From contig CAMDKT010000099.1 in NCBI GenBank assembly GCA_945900935.1, forward strand, positions 1 to 12,829: a DNA stretch of 12,829 nucleotides, given 5' to 3'. Under the pieces are notes generated by a model. It ran no database searches, was not told where the DNA came from, and saw only the letters and a list, made by a program, of their open reading frames with translations. Position 1 is the first letter of the stretch. The number at the start of each line of letters is the position of its first letter. The stretch comes from Candidatus Sulfopaludibacter sp. SbA3 (GTDB lineage: Bacteria; Acidobacteriota; Terriglobia; Bryobacterales; Bryobacteraceae). Below are positions 1 through 7,453 of this stretch, in pieces. The translations under genes and the position numbers were made by a program.

Positions 1-2661
1 CTGCATCTGGTGCGACATATAGTTGCCGTATCGCGGATTGCGAATCGATATGCCCGCGTAGTGCGGATACGGCAGCAATAGGCGTTCGCGCGACACCGTC
101 GCCGCGCCGAGCCCCCCTGGTACTTTCCCGGCGAGCGGATTCGGCAGCACGTCCAGCAGCGTCCGCCCCAACCGTAGACGCTCAGACGGCGTCAAAACAT
201 TAACGCTATAACTGCTTGCGATAAAATGGTTTCCCTTGTTGCCCGCGTAAGTTACGTCAAGCAGCCACCCCATCCATTCCTGTTGCAAAGATAGATTCCA
301 TTGCTGGGTCATCGGCGTCGTCGGGTCCGACTCAACCACGTTCACGCCCTGTCCCAACAGCGCGCTTGGGCCCGCCTTGGCGCCCGGCGATTCGCTTGGC
401 GCGGACGGAAATCCCTGCGCAAACCGGAACGCCCGCTGTCCCGGTCCCTGCGCGACGTAGGCAGTCTGGTTCGTTGAAAACAACTGGGTGTTCCCCATGA
501 AATTTCGCCAGAAGACCGGCGGATAGAATATCCCGTACCCGCCGCGGACCACTGTCTTGCCGCTACCCAGCGCGTCCCAGGCGAAGCCGAACCGCGGCGC
601 GAAGTCGTTGTAGTCCTCGCCCACGAAACTCCGCGGCTGCCCGTCCACACCGGCATAAACCGTCTTTCCCCGCAACCCCGACACCGGGTCGATCGCGTTC
701 ATGTCGAAGTTGATATGCCCGTTGTGCCGTTCAACCGGCTTCGACTGGAAATCGTAGCGGAATCCCATGTTCAATGTCAGCCGCCGGCCCAACTTCCAGT
801 CATCCTGGACAAATGCGCTCGTCGAATACCCGACAAACGTGTTGCCCAATATACGGTCGATTGTGGCGCTGGAAACCTCGCCCAACAGAAACTGCGCCAT
901 GCCCGAGCCCGAGGCCGCCGGCAACTGCGGATTTGTCGTCAAACCGCCGAATGCGTAGTTCCCCGAAAGCGCCGCGCCTTGCAGATTCCCGCCCTGCAAT
1001 AGCCGGTGGTTATAACCGATCCGCAGCGTGTGGTTCTGGGCCACTTTCGTCACCGTGTCCTGAATGTCCCAATTGAAGGAGCCGCGGTTACCCGCCGCGC
1101 CCCCGCCAATCTCGCCGTGTCCAAAGTTGATGAGGGGCATCTGGTCGTTCGGCACAATCGGCGGCAGGCCCAATTTCTGCGGCCAGCCCTTCCCGAAATT
1201 TATCGCTACGAAGACAAACGATTGCCGCATCACGCCCACGCGCAAATCGTTGATCAATGTTGGCGAAAACGTATGCGTGTCGCTCACCACCGCATTGCGA
1301 TTCAACTGGTCGTCAAACCGGTTGTTCCCCACCGTCGGGTCCAGGAAGAACGAGTCCGCCCCCGGCTTGTGCTGCGCCGACGTATACCGCACAAACATCG
1401 AATTCCGCTCGCCAAACCGGTGGTCGATCTTGAAATTCCATTGCCGCCAGTCGATCGTGCTCCGCCCCGCGTCCTGAAAATTCTGCGCCTGTGTAAACGC
1501 GTTCTGCGGCGCTTTGTTCGGCAGCGGCCAAAATTCAACGATTTTTGGCGTAATCGGGTCGAAACGGCTCCTTGGCACTTGGTTGCCTGGAAACTGATCC
1601 CGTACTTGACCCGGCCCGCTGGGGTTCGTGCGCGTGGTTAACGGATCGTAGACCGGTATCACTGCCCCGGCCACCGTGAGCAGATTGCTGAAATCCCCGC
1701 CGCGCCAACTCGCCAACGGCACCGATGCAATCCGCGGCGAACTCCGCCTCGACTTATAATCTTCAAAATTGAAGAACCCAAATGTTTTGTCTTTCCGGAT
1801 AGGCCCGCCCGCCGTCCCGCCATATTGGTTGTACCGGAACGGCAGCTTCGTCGCGGCAAACGTATTCCGCGCGTCGAATTTGTCGTTGCGCAGGAACTCG
1901 TACAGCGAGCCGCGAATCCGATTCGTCCCCGATTTTGTGACCAGATTGATCGTCCCGCCCGCCGTGAAGCCAAACTCCGCCGACATGGTCCCGCTCTGTA
2001 CCTTAAACTCTTCCACCGCGTCCACCGCCGGCGGTACGCCAACCTCCCCGACGTAACTCAATATATTGTTCGATCCGTCCAGCATCTGCGCGTTCATCGA
2101 GTTCGGGCTGCCATTGATGGAAATCGACGAGATCTGAATGCCCCTGTCGCCAAACCCGGAATTCGTCGGTCCCGCGTTGGAGATCACGCCGCTCGTCAAC
2201 AGCGTCAGCGCCAGCGCCCCCCGCCCGTTCAGCGGCAAGTCCCGCACGCGCCGGTTTTCGATGACTTCGCCGACAGTGGCGGTGCTCGTGTTCAAAAGCG
2301 GCGCCTCGCCGACTACTTCCACCGTCTCGGCCACCTGCCCAATTTCAAGCCGCACATCCACTTGTGCCGTCTGATTCACTTGCAGCGTGATGCCGCTGCG
2401 CACCGAGCGCTTGAATCCGGCTCTTTCCGTCACCACTTCGTACTCGCCAACCGCCATGCCCGGCGCCGTATAAAACCCCTGTTCATTGGCCTTCGTCCGG
2501 AACATGGAGTTCGTGCCCGTATTCCGGACCCGCACATCAGCCCCCGGAACGGCCGCGTTTTGCGGATCCGTCACGATCCCCGAAATCGTCCCCGCCCCCT
2601 GTTGGCCAAACAGCGAAACGGCCCCAATCAAATAACCGAGAAGTAGTGTTTTGCGAAGCAT
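1..2661 (-). CDS. Oar-like TonB-dependent receptor with carboxypeptidase-regulatory-like domain, C-terminus beyond window
   Basis: One reading frame is open from an ATG at 2661 to base 1 (887 codons) with no stop, so the gene continues past the left edge. Residues 1-19 form a signal peptide (basic MLRK, then LLLGYLIGAVSLFG). Residues about 24-108 are a carboxypeptidase-regulatory-like Ig fold (GTISGIVTDPQNAAVPGA, ending in VDVRLEIGQ). A TonB-box-like AETVEVVGEAP follows at about 111-121, then a plug with DLPLNGR (141-147) and GGTINLVTKSGTN (235-247), and then a long beta-barrel. This order is typical of the 1000-1200 residue Oar-like outer-membrane proteins abundant in Acidobacteriota, whose substrates are mostly unknown. 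An in-frame ATG at 2670 would add three residues (MIS); neither start has a strong Shine-Dalgarno. It lies downstream of, and in the same direction as, the methyltransferase, separated by about 130 bp, so it could have its own promoter. Confidence 0.93.
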   Translation of the reverse strand, partial: MLRKTLLLGYLIGAVSLFGQQGAGTISGIVTDPQNAAVPGADVRVRNTGTNSMFRTKANEQGFYTAPGMAVGEYEVVTERAGFKRSVRSGITLQVNQTAQVDVRLEIGQVAETVEVVGEAPLLNTSTATVGEVIENRRVRDLPLNGRGALALTLLTSGVISNAGPTNSGFGDRGIQISSISINGSPNSMNAQMLDGSNNILSYVGEVGVPPAVDAVEEFKVQSGTMSAEFGFTAGGTINLVTKSGTNRIRGSLYEFLRNDKFDARNTFAATKLPFRYNQYGGTAGGPIRKDKTFGFFNFEDYKSRRSSPRIASVPLASWRGGDFSNLLTVAGAVIPVYDPLTTRTNPSGPGQVRDQFPGNQVPRSRFDPITPKIVEFWPLPNKAPQNAFTQAQNFQDAGRSTIDWRQWNFKIDHRFGERNSMFVRYTSAQHKPGADSFFLDPTVGNNRFDDQLNRNAVVSDTHTFSPTLINDLRVGVMRQSFVFVAINFGKGWPQKLGLPPIVPNDQMPLINFGHGEIGGGAAGNRGSFNWDIQDTVTKVAQNHTLRIGYNHRLLQGGNLQGAALSGNYAFGGLTTNPQLPAASGSGMAQFLLGEVSSATIDRILGNTFVGYSTSAFVQDDWKLGRRLTLNMGFRYDFQSKPVERHNGHINFDMNAIDPVSGLRGKTVYAGVDGQPRSFVGEDYNDFAPRFGFAWDALGSGKTVVRGGYGIFYPPVFWRNFMGNTQLFSTNQTAYVAQGPGQRAFRFAQGFPSAPSESPGAKAGPSALLGQGVNVVESDPTTPMTQQWNLSLQQEWMGWLLDVTYAGNKGNHFIASSYSVNVLTPSERLRLGRTLLDVLPNPLAGKVPGGLGAATVSRERLLLPYPHYAGISIRNPRYGNYMSHQMQ

Positions 2662-2688
2662 GGAAATCATCCGTTTGCCATACTTTCA

Positions 2689-2705
2689 CATTCCAATCTG
2701 GAATG
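2689..2705. promoter_or_regulatory. 7-bp perfect inverted repeat upstream of the Oar-like receptor
   Basis: CATTCCA-ATC-TGGAATG is a perfect 7-bp inverted repeat with a 3-nt spacer, 19-35 bp upstream of the 2670 ATG in the only gap before the receptor gene. It could be an operator for a dimeric regulator or a small RNA hairpin in the leader. No T-run follows it, so it is not a standard terminator. No convincing -35/-10 pair could be assigned around it. Function is inferred only from symmetry and position. Confidence 0.3.
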
Positions 2706-2792
2706 CAACTAGAAAATTTCAGATTTCACAAGCTGCGACCCGGTGCCCGCAAACGGAAGTCGATTTGCCGGCATTTCCGCTTCCGGCCCGCA

Positions 2793-3350
2793 TTAGCAAG
2801 CTTTTCGCACTACCCAAGTCGTCATGCAGCGCATTTCGTGGACTACCGTGGTTTTCAGCGGGTCCACTAATTGGCCACCCAGCGCCGCGGTGCGGTCGAG
2901 CAGCATCGCCGCGTCGACCAGAAATCGCTCCGATCCGTCCGGCAGAATTCCCCTTCCGGGGATCAAACTTGGCATCCCGATGGTTGAGGCGAGACGGCAG
3001 AAAAAGAGGCCGCCGGGGCGCAAAACCCGCCACATCTCGTGCAACATGGAGTCAAAATGGGCGCTATCTCGCGCAAAATGCAGCACCGCGGAGCTTAAGA
3101 CAACGTCAAAACGAGCACTTTCGAATGGCAAGTTGTCGATTTCCGCCACATGAAACCGGTCCCAACCGGTCATCGTTGGGATCGCGTCCACCGCCCAAAC
3201 GTCGTATCCTTCCCGGCGAAAGTAGACCAGATTTCGCCCGCCTCCGCATCCGGCATCCAGAATTTGCATCCCCGGCCGGATCCGCCCGCGCAGCAATTGG
3301 TCGAACAGGTAGATATCGATATCCCCAAACTGCTGAATGAGTGCGCCCAT
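2793..3350 (-). CDS. Small class I SAM-dependent methyltransferase (TehB-like fold)
   Basis: This 185-residue cytoplasmic protein has the Rossmann methyltransferase signature. Motif I is LDAGCGGGRN (31-40), which binds SAM. The acidic loop is VWAVDA (51-56, D55 expected to contact the ribose). LPFESARFDVVLSSAVLHFA (74-93) covers the motif II/III region, and LRPGGLFF is at 110-117. The C-terminus (HEMRCMTTWVVRKA) resembles small TehB/UbiE-like enzymes that methylate small molecules; the substrate cannot be named. The segment between the acidic loop (D55) and DNLPF (from D72) is only 17 residues, about 10 shorter than usual, so an alpha-helix seems missing. The ATG is preceded by AGGGA, which overlaps the stop codon of the upstream siderophore receptor. 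The 7-bp gap argues for co-transcription and coupled translation. Confidence 0.88.
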   Translation of the reverse strand: MGALIQQFGDIDIYLFDQLLRGRIRPGMQILDAGCGGGRNLVYFRREGYDVWAVDAIPTMTGWDRFHVAEIDNLPFESARFDVVLSSAVLHFARDSAHFDSMLHEMWRVLRPGGLFFCRLASTIGMPSLIPGRGILPDGSERFLVDAAMLLDRTAALGGQLVDPLKTTVVHEMRCMTTWVVRKAC

Positions 3351-3357
3351 GTATTCC

Positions 3358-5553
3358 CTAGAAACGCGCGACTAGACCCACCCGCAGCGCGATCGGCGAG
3401 CCGGGCGAAATATTGGTGTTGGTGTGGGCGTTCATGTAGTATTTCCGGTTCAACAGGTTCTCGACGTTGGCCTGCAGGCGAATTTTTTCCGTCAGCGAGA
3501 AAAACACGGCGGCGTCGGCTCGAGTGTAGCCGGGCAGTTGCAACGCATTGTCAATCGCGGCGAACATATTGGCGCGATTCAGGATACCGAATCCGGCGCC
3601 GAGACGCGGGCGGAGCTGGTAGTTGTTCCAGAGCGAAAAGGTATGGCGGGGTACATGGTCGGCCTGTGCGCCGGCGCGGGCGGCGGCGGTGGCGCTGGTG
3701 ACGAAGGCGTCCTGATATCCCGCGCCGCCGGTGATTTGCCATTTCCGGGTCAGGCTGCCGGCCGCGCCGAACTCGAAGCCATTCGTCCTTTGGCTGCCGG
3801 TTTGTACGATTCGCGTTGGGTCATTCGGATCGGTCGAACGGGTGTTGGTGCGGTCGAGGCGGAAAACGGCCGTTGTCAGCGCCAGCGAACGGCGAACGTC
3901 CCATTTGACACCGGCTTCGTAATTCGTGAACTTCTCCGGCTTCATCTGCTGGGTTACTGTGGTGAGCGAGGCGAATTGATCGCCGGCGCTCGGCAGGAAT
4001 GAGACGCTGTAGTTTGTATAGATCGACAATGCCGATACAGGCTTGATCACGACGCCAACGCGGGGCGAGATCAGATGGTCGATCCGCCGCAGGTTCTCGC
4101 TATTCCGGTTGTTTCGAAACTGGAGGTCAAAGCGGTCCAACCGGACGCCGGCCACCACTCGCACGAAACGGGTCAGCGATATCTGGTCCTGTACGTAGAC
4201 CGCGCCGATGTTGGTGTTGACGTGGTTGTTGGCGTCGGTGGCGCTTTGGCGGTAAGTGATGGGAGAGGAAATTGTTGGAGTGGCGAATGGCGCCAAAGTC
4301 GCGGTGGCGGTGTTATTGAAGTAGCCGGTGTTGCGGAGGTTATCGGTGTTTTGGCGGCCGGCCTCGGTGCCGAACAGGAGCGTCTGGCGGGACGTCGAAA
4401 AGGTGACGTCGGTCTGATTAAAGGCGTTGAAGCGCTGCGTGGCGGTGTTGTAGGCGGAAATGGAAACCTGCGATTTATCGGCGGTGACGACGCCTGGGAC
4501 ATAGTTGGAATAGAAGCGGTCATAGCCGGCAAAGTGGGTGAGGTTACGAATTGTCACGCGGCCGGCCTGGTGTTCGACCGTTGCCGATCCCAGATTGACT
4601 AGGGCGCGGACGGTGGCGTCATTCGGATTCCCGTAGAAGGTGGAGAAGGGGACGGCGGCTGGTTTTCCCTGGAAAGAGGTAATGCCGCGATCAGTGGTTC
4701 GACGATCGCGGAAGTGTTCGTAGTTGACGGAGACTTTCGTCTGTCGGGCGGCGAGGATCGTCAAGGTTGGGCTGACGCCGTAGCGCTCCAGATTCACAAA
4801 GTCGCGGAAGCTGTTCGAATTTTCGTACATACTATTGATGCGAAACGCGAACCTATCGCCGAAAGGCTGATCGAGATCGACGGCGACGCGCTTGTTGCCG
4901 AAGGATCCGCCTTGCAGCGACAACTCGCGCAGAGGGACGAAGCCGGCTTCTTTGGTGACACGGTTAATGACACCGCCGCCGCCGCCCCGGCCGAAGATCA
5001 TGGCGTTCGGCCCCTTTAGCGCTTCGACGCGCTCCAGGTTATATAAATCGCGGAAATACTGCACATCGTCGCGAACGCCATTGACGAAGAAGTCCGCCGA
5101 GGAGTTGTTGCCGCGGATAATGACCTGGTCGCGGTTGTTCTCGCCCTGATGGGCCGTGATTCCGGGAACGTAGCGCACGGCGTCGGCGACGCTCATCATG
5201 CCCTGATCTCTGATTTGGGTCTGCGTCACCACGGTAATGGACTGCGGCACGTCACGAAGCGGCGTGAGCGTTTTGGTGGCGGTGCTGGTGTTGTCTTGCA
5301 GGTAGCCGGCGCTTTCCGTAACCGTAATGACGCCAATGGGGGGCGCTGTTTGCAACGGATTCTCACAAGATTGCGCATCGGGTTGTGTCTGGGACGGCCC
5401 GACGGAGGCCGGAATTGGGGTGTTTGTCGCGGGGCGGGCCGTCTTGTAGGAATCTACAGTTGTATGCATTACGACAGGTGTCTTTGTCCCGTCGACTTCC
5501 ACCACACAGCCCATCGCATTGAGGACTAGCAATATAAATGCTTGTTCGAACAT
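3358..5553 (-). CDS. TonB-dependent siderophore receptor (Fiu-like, probably catecholate)
   Basis: A 731-residue outer-membrane receptor expected to import Fe(III)-siderophore using TonB-ExbBD energy. The sequence shows a TonB-box-like GVITVTE (74-80) and a plug starting TATKTLTPLRDVPQSITVV (91-109). It continues with VADAVRYVPGI (122-132), DQVIIRGNNSSADFFVNGVR (142-161) and RVEALKGPNAMIFGRGGGGG (175-194). The rest is beta-barrel, with the late TonB-dependent motif NVENLLNRKYY and a terminal GLVARF ending in the Phe needed for Bam recognition. The DVPQSITVV and ALKGPNAMIFGRG motifs mark the siderophore-receptor branch, not the Oar-like type; the catecholate preference is inferred. The N-terminus is odd: MFEQAFILLVLNAMGC has no basic residue before the hydrophobic stretch, and a Thr/Pro-rich stretch (21-75) precedes the TonB box. 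A stop lies two codons upstream, so the start cannot move upstream in this frame. The downstream methyltransferase is 7 bp away. Confidence 0.92.
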   Translation of the reverse strand: MFEQAFILLVLNAMGCVVEVDGTKTPVVMHTTVDSYKTARPATNTPIPASVGPSQTQPDAQSCENPLQTAPPIGVITVTESAGYLQDNTSTATKTLTPLRDVPQSITVVTQTQIRDQGMMSVADAVRYVPGITAHQGENNRDQVIIRGNNSSADFFVNGVRDDVQYFRDLYNLERVEALKGPNAMIFGRGGGGGVINRVTKEAGFVPLRELSLQGGSFGNKRVAVDLDQPFGDRFAFRINSMYENSNSFRDFVNLERYGVSPTLTILAARQTKVSVNYEHFRDRRTTDRGITSFQGKPAAVPFSTFYGNPNDATVRALVNLGSATVEHQAGRVTIRNLTHFAGYDRFYSNYVPGVVTADKSQVSISAYNTATQRFNAFNQTDVTFSTSRQTLLFGTEAGRQNTDNLRNTGYFNNTATATLAPFATPTISSPITYRQSATDANNHVNTNIGAVYVQDQISLTRFVRVVAGVRLDRFDLQFRNNRNSENLRRIDHLISPRVGVVIKPVSALSIYTNYSVSFLPSAGDQFASLTTVTQQMKPEKFTNYEAGVKWDVRRSLALTTAVFRLDRTNTRSTDPNDPTRIVQTGSQRTNGFEFGAAGSLTRKWQITGGAGYQDAFVTSATAAARAGAQADHVPRHTFSLWNNYQLRPRLGAGFGILNRANMFAAIDNALQLPGYTRADAAVFFSLTEKIRLQANVENLLNRKYYMNAHTNTNISPGSPIALRVGLVARF

Positions 5554-5588
5554 GATTTAAGCGTACAAGCAGACACGGGGTTCGTCAA
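5554..5588 (-). promoter_or_regulatory. Candidate sigma70-type promoter for the siderophore receptor, possibly leaderless
   Basis: On the minus strand TTGACG (5588-5583) is followed after exactly 17 nt by TACGCT (5565-5560). The ATG of the receptor begins 6 nt beyond the -10 box. Transcription would start at or within a base or two of the ATG, leaving no leader. This fits the absence of a Shine-Dalgarno before that ATG. The -10 matches consensus at only three positions, so this is a candidate. No clear 19-bp Fur box was recognised. Confidence 0.35.
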
Positions 5589-5737
5589 CATTAAAAAGAC
5601 AATCAGTTGCATCTGGAGTTGAACGGGGAAAACTGCCGGGCGAACGGTTGAAGCTCCGGGGCGGGCAGCCGCGTTCCTTACCGGAGGCCGATCCGCATAT
5701 GATGTTTAGACCGGGGACGTTGCCCTTCGAAACTGAG

Positions 5738-6829
5738 ATGAAAATTACAATCACCCGATTCGCCAAGCTCTGTCTGTTTCTGCCGACGCTTTTTGCTCAG
5801 GAAACGACGCGCGCCGCGCTGGCGCCACTACCGCCGCCGCTTTCGCTGCCCAAGCCCGGCCCGGCGACGGAAGCCCCGTATGCCCCGCAGGCGATTCTGC
5901 CTGGCGGCATTGTTGTGCCCCTGTACCCGGCGGGATCGCCGTTTCTGAAGGCGGAACGCGTTCGCGAGGCCGAGGTTTATAACATGAGCCAGGCGGTGCC
6001 CGGGCGCATCAGCAGTATCGTGAACATTCATAACCCGTCCATTGAAGTCCATCCGGTGGACCGCGGAATCAATACCGGCGCGGCTGTTATTCTGGCGGCC
6101 GGGGGCGGGCACAATACGCTCAACGTTGGCGGCGAGAGCGCCGATTTCGTGCCGTATTTCTACAACTACGGTGTGACCACAATTATTCTGCGCAACCGGC
6201 TGCGGCGGGATGGGTACAACCCGCAAACGGACGCGGTGAACGACGCGCTGCAGGCGATCCGGCTGGTTCGGGCGTATGCGAAGGAATGGAATATCGATCC
6301 GAAGAAGATCGGGATTATGGGATTCTCGGCGGGCGCGGAACTGTCGGCGCCGGGGGCGGTGTTATTCGAAGAATTTGACAAGAAGAACAGCGATCCGACC
6401 GACCCGCTGGCGGGGATCTCGTCCCGTCCGGATTTCGTGGGGATTATTTATCCGGGCCCATCGCCGTTCGCGCGCAATCGCACGGCGCCGCCGGTTCCGC
6501 GCAACGCGCCGCCGACTTTCCTGGCGTGCGCCGGATCGGGCGATCGCGGCCACGCGGTCTGGGCGATTGAATATTTCAGCGCCATGCTGGCGATTGGCGT
6601 ACCGAATATTGAGATGCATCTTTACGGGAATGGCCGCCATCCGGGGGACGCGCTGCCTGATGGGAGCCGGATGAGCGGCGGCTTGACGGACCGTACCGGG
6701 ATTCCGTTTGGTACCTGGCAACTGCGATTTATCGACTGGTTCCGGGATCTGGGATTCATGCAGAAACCGGGCGTGGAAACGAAGGCGGCGAAGGATACGG
6801 CGGCGTTTTTGACGCCGGTGAAGCCTTAG
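5738..6829 (+). CDS. Secreted alpha/beta-hydrolase (carboxylesterase / acetyl-esterase type)
   Basis: The 363-residue protein begins with a signal peptide, MKITITRFAKLCLFLPTLFA, with likely cleavage before QE, so it acts in the periplasm or outside. The oxyanion-hole region is AAGGGHNT (120-127). The nucleophile elbow is GFSAG (Ser197). The acid is probably Asp269 (SGDRGH), and the catalytic His is His301 (LYGNGRHPG). The order fits the acetyl-xylan-esterase / BD-FAE-like branch of alpha/beta hydrolases that remove acetyl or other acyl groups from polysaccharides or small esters; the exact substrate is not visible. The frame is open upstream, with a TTG at 5648 and ATGs at 5699 and 5702. A GGAGG at 5683-5687 sits 11 nt before the 5699 ATG. 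I chose 5738 because only that start puts the signal peptide at the N-terminus. It is divergent from the siderophore receptor and ends tail-to-tail with a decayed gene. Confidence 0.88.
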   Translation: MKITITRFAKLCLFLPTLFAQETTRAALAPLPPPLSLPKPGPATEAPYAPQAILPGGIVVPLYPAGSPFLKAERVREAEVYNMSQAVPGRISSIVNIHNPSIEVHPVDRGINTGAAVILAAGGGHNTLNVGGESADFVPYFYNYGVTTIILRNRLRRDGYNPQTDAVNDALQAIRLVRAYAKEWNIDPKKIGIMGFSAGAELSAPGAVLFEEFDKKNSDPTDPLAGISSRPDFVGIIYPGPSPFARNRTAPPVPRNAPPTFLACAGSGDRGHAVWAIEYFSAMLAIGVPNIEMHLYGNGRHPGDALPDGSRMSGGLTDRTGIPFGTWQLRFIDWFRDLGFMQKPGVETKAAKDTAAFLTPVKP

Positions 6830-6833
6830 CGTT

Positions 6834-6858
6834 TCGACCAAACGGTCGAGTATTTTTT
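6834..6858 (+). terminator. Intrinsic terminator of the hydrolase gene
   Basis: Five bases after the hydrolase stop, TCGACC-AAAC-GGTCGA forms a perfect 6-bp stem with a 4-nt loop (6834-6849). After three bases it is followed by a run of six T (6853-6858). This is the classic rho-independent layout for plus-strand transcription. The stem and T-run also lie within the last codons of the convergent HEAT-like gene remnant, so the same bases serve as antisense coding sequence (the Lys-Lys-Tyr region). Confidence 0.75.
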
Positions 6859-7143
6859 GCGGTAGTTCCCGTCTGGTTCGGTGGCGATCCAGGCATGGGC
6901 TTGCAGGCGGATGTTTTCGTCGCGGGCGTGGTGAAAAAATTGGCCCAGGACGACGATGATGTCGTAGCGGATGAGGGTGCAGCTCTTTTCGGCTGCGCAT
7001 TCGGTGAAGCGAACGGCGAGGCCGTCGATGAGTTGGTTTTGCGGGTCCCTGCCGATGACACCGACTTTCCAAAGCGATTGCATGCAGTGGCGGGCGGTGA
7101 CAAACCTTTCGTCCTTCGTCACGTTGAGCAAGGACGGAAAGGT

Positions 7144-7160
7144 TTTTGCCTTTTGCCTTT
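7144..7160. repeat. Short tandem repeat, TTTTGCC x 2.4
   Basis: The plus strand reads TTTTGCC twice, then TTT, inside the HEAT-like remnant and at the point where the reading frame changes by -1. Loss of one 7-bp unit from a three-unit ancestor would give exactly this frame change. Loss of one A from the A-run on the coding strand would too. It is therefore a plausible slippage hotspot. Confidence 0.6.
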
Positions 7161-7453
7161 GGGGTCGCTTTTGGCAAGATTGCAAAGGACTTGGGCCGCG
7201 ATGGCGCGGCGGCGATTGTCTTTGTCAGAGGAATGGAGATATTCCAGGGCGGTGCGCGCGAGTTCGTTCACGCCAAACAATGTAGCGCAAATGCCGGGTT
7301 ATAGGCCATCGCGAAATGTGCGGAGAAGCGTCTCGGCGCGAGATGGATCGGACTGGAAGTCAGGGGAGGTCAACGGGGTGTTTTCAAAAACGGCGGCGGG
7401 ATATTATCTGTTTGCGAATGGAGTGGTGGCGGAGCTAACATAGATTATCGAAG

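Larger units (their letters stand above)
6826..7391 (-). pseudogene. HEAT-like repeat protein, disrupted by an in-frame stop and a -1 frameshift
   Basis: Three protein-like segments follow each other. Segment A runs down from 7391 (FENTPLTSPDFQSDPSRAE, then TLLRTFRDGL) and ends at an in-frame TAA at 7301-7299. Segment B continues in the same frame (FGVNELARTALEYLHSSDKD, then NRRRAIAAQVLCNLAKSDPK), with possible starts TTG 7280 or GTG 7271, and stops at 7119. Segment C is shifted by -1 (FPSLLNVTKDERFVTARHC through CTLIRYDIIVVLGQFF to YRKKYSTVWSKR, stop 6828-6826). Repaired, the product would be about 188 residues of paired amphipathic helices, resembling soluble HEAT-repeat proteins; that family call is from memory. 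No ATG opens segment A: a GTT stands where a start would be expected. The shift maps near a tandem TTTTGCC repeat and a run of five bases (7143-7160). It overlaps the hydrolase stop codon by 3 bp. Alternatives are sequencing error or programmed recoding. Confidence 0.6.

Noticed and set aside
1006..2646. Long plus-strand open frames (1006-1641 and 1825-2646)
   Set aside because: They lie antisense to the Oar-like receptor, are rich in Arg/Pro/His without domain motifs, and arise from GC-biased codons on the true strand.
3424..5529. Plus-strand open frames across the siderophore receptor
   Set aside because: Antisense shadows of a receptor with unambiguous motifs; the translated products show only compositional bias.
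6362..7177. Minus-strand 271-residue frame spanning the hydrolase 3' end and the HEAT-like remnant
   Set aside because: The Arg/His/Pro-rich product has no motif. It covers two better supported coding regions in other frames.
6895..7443. Plus-strand 182-residue frame
   Set aside because: It is antisense to the HEAT-like remnant, whose opposite-strand segments are more protein-like, and it starts immediately after a terminator with no promoter or ribosome site.
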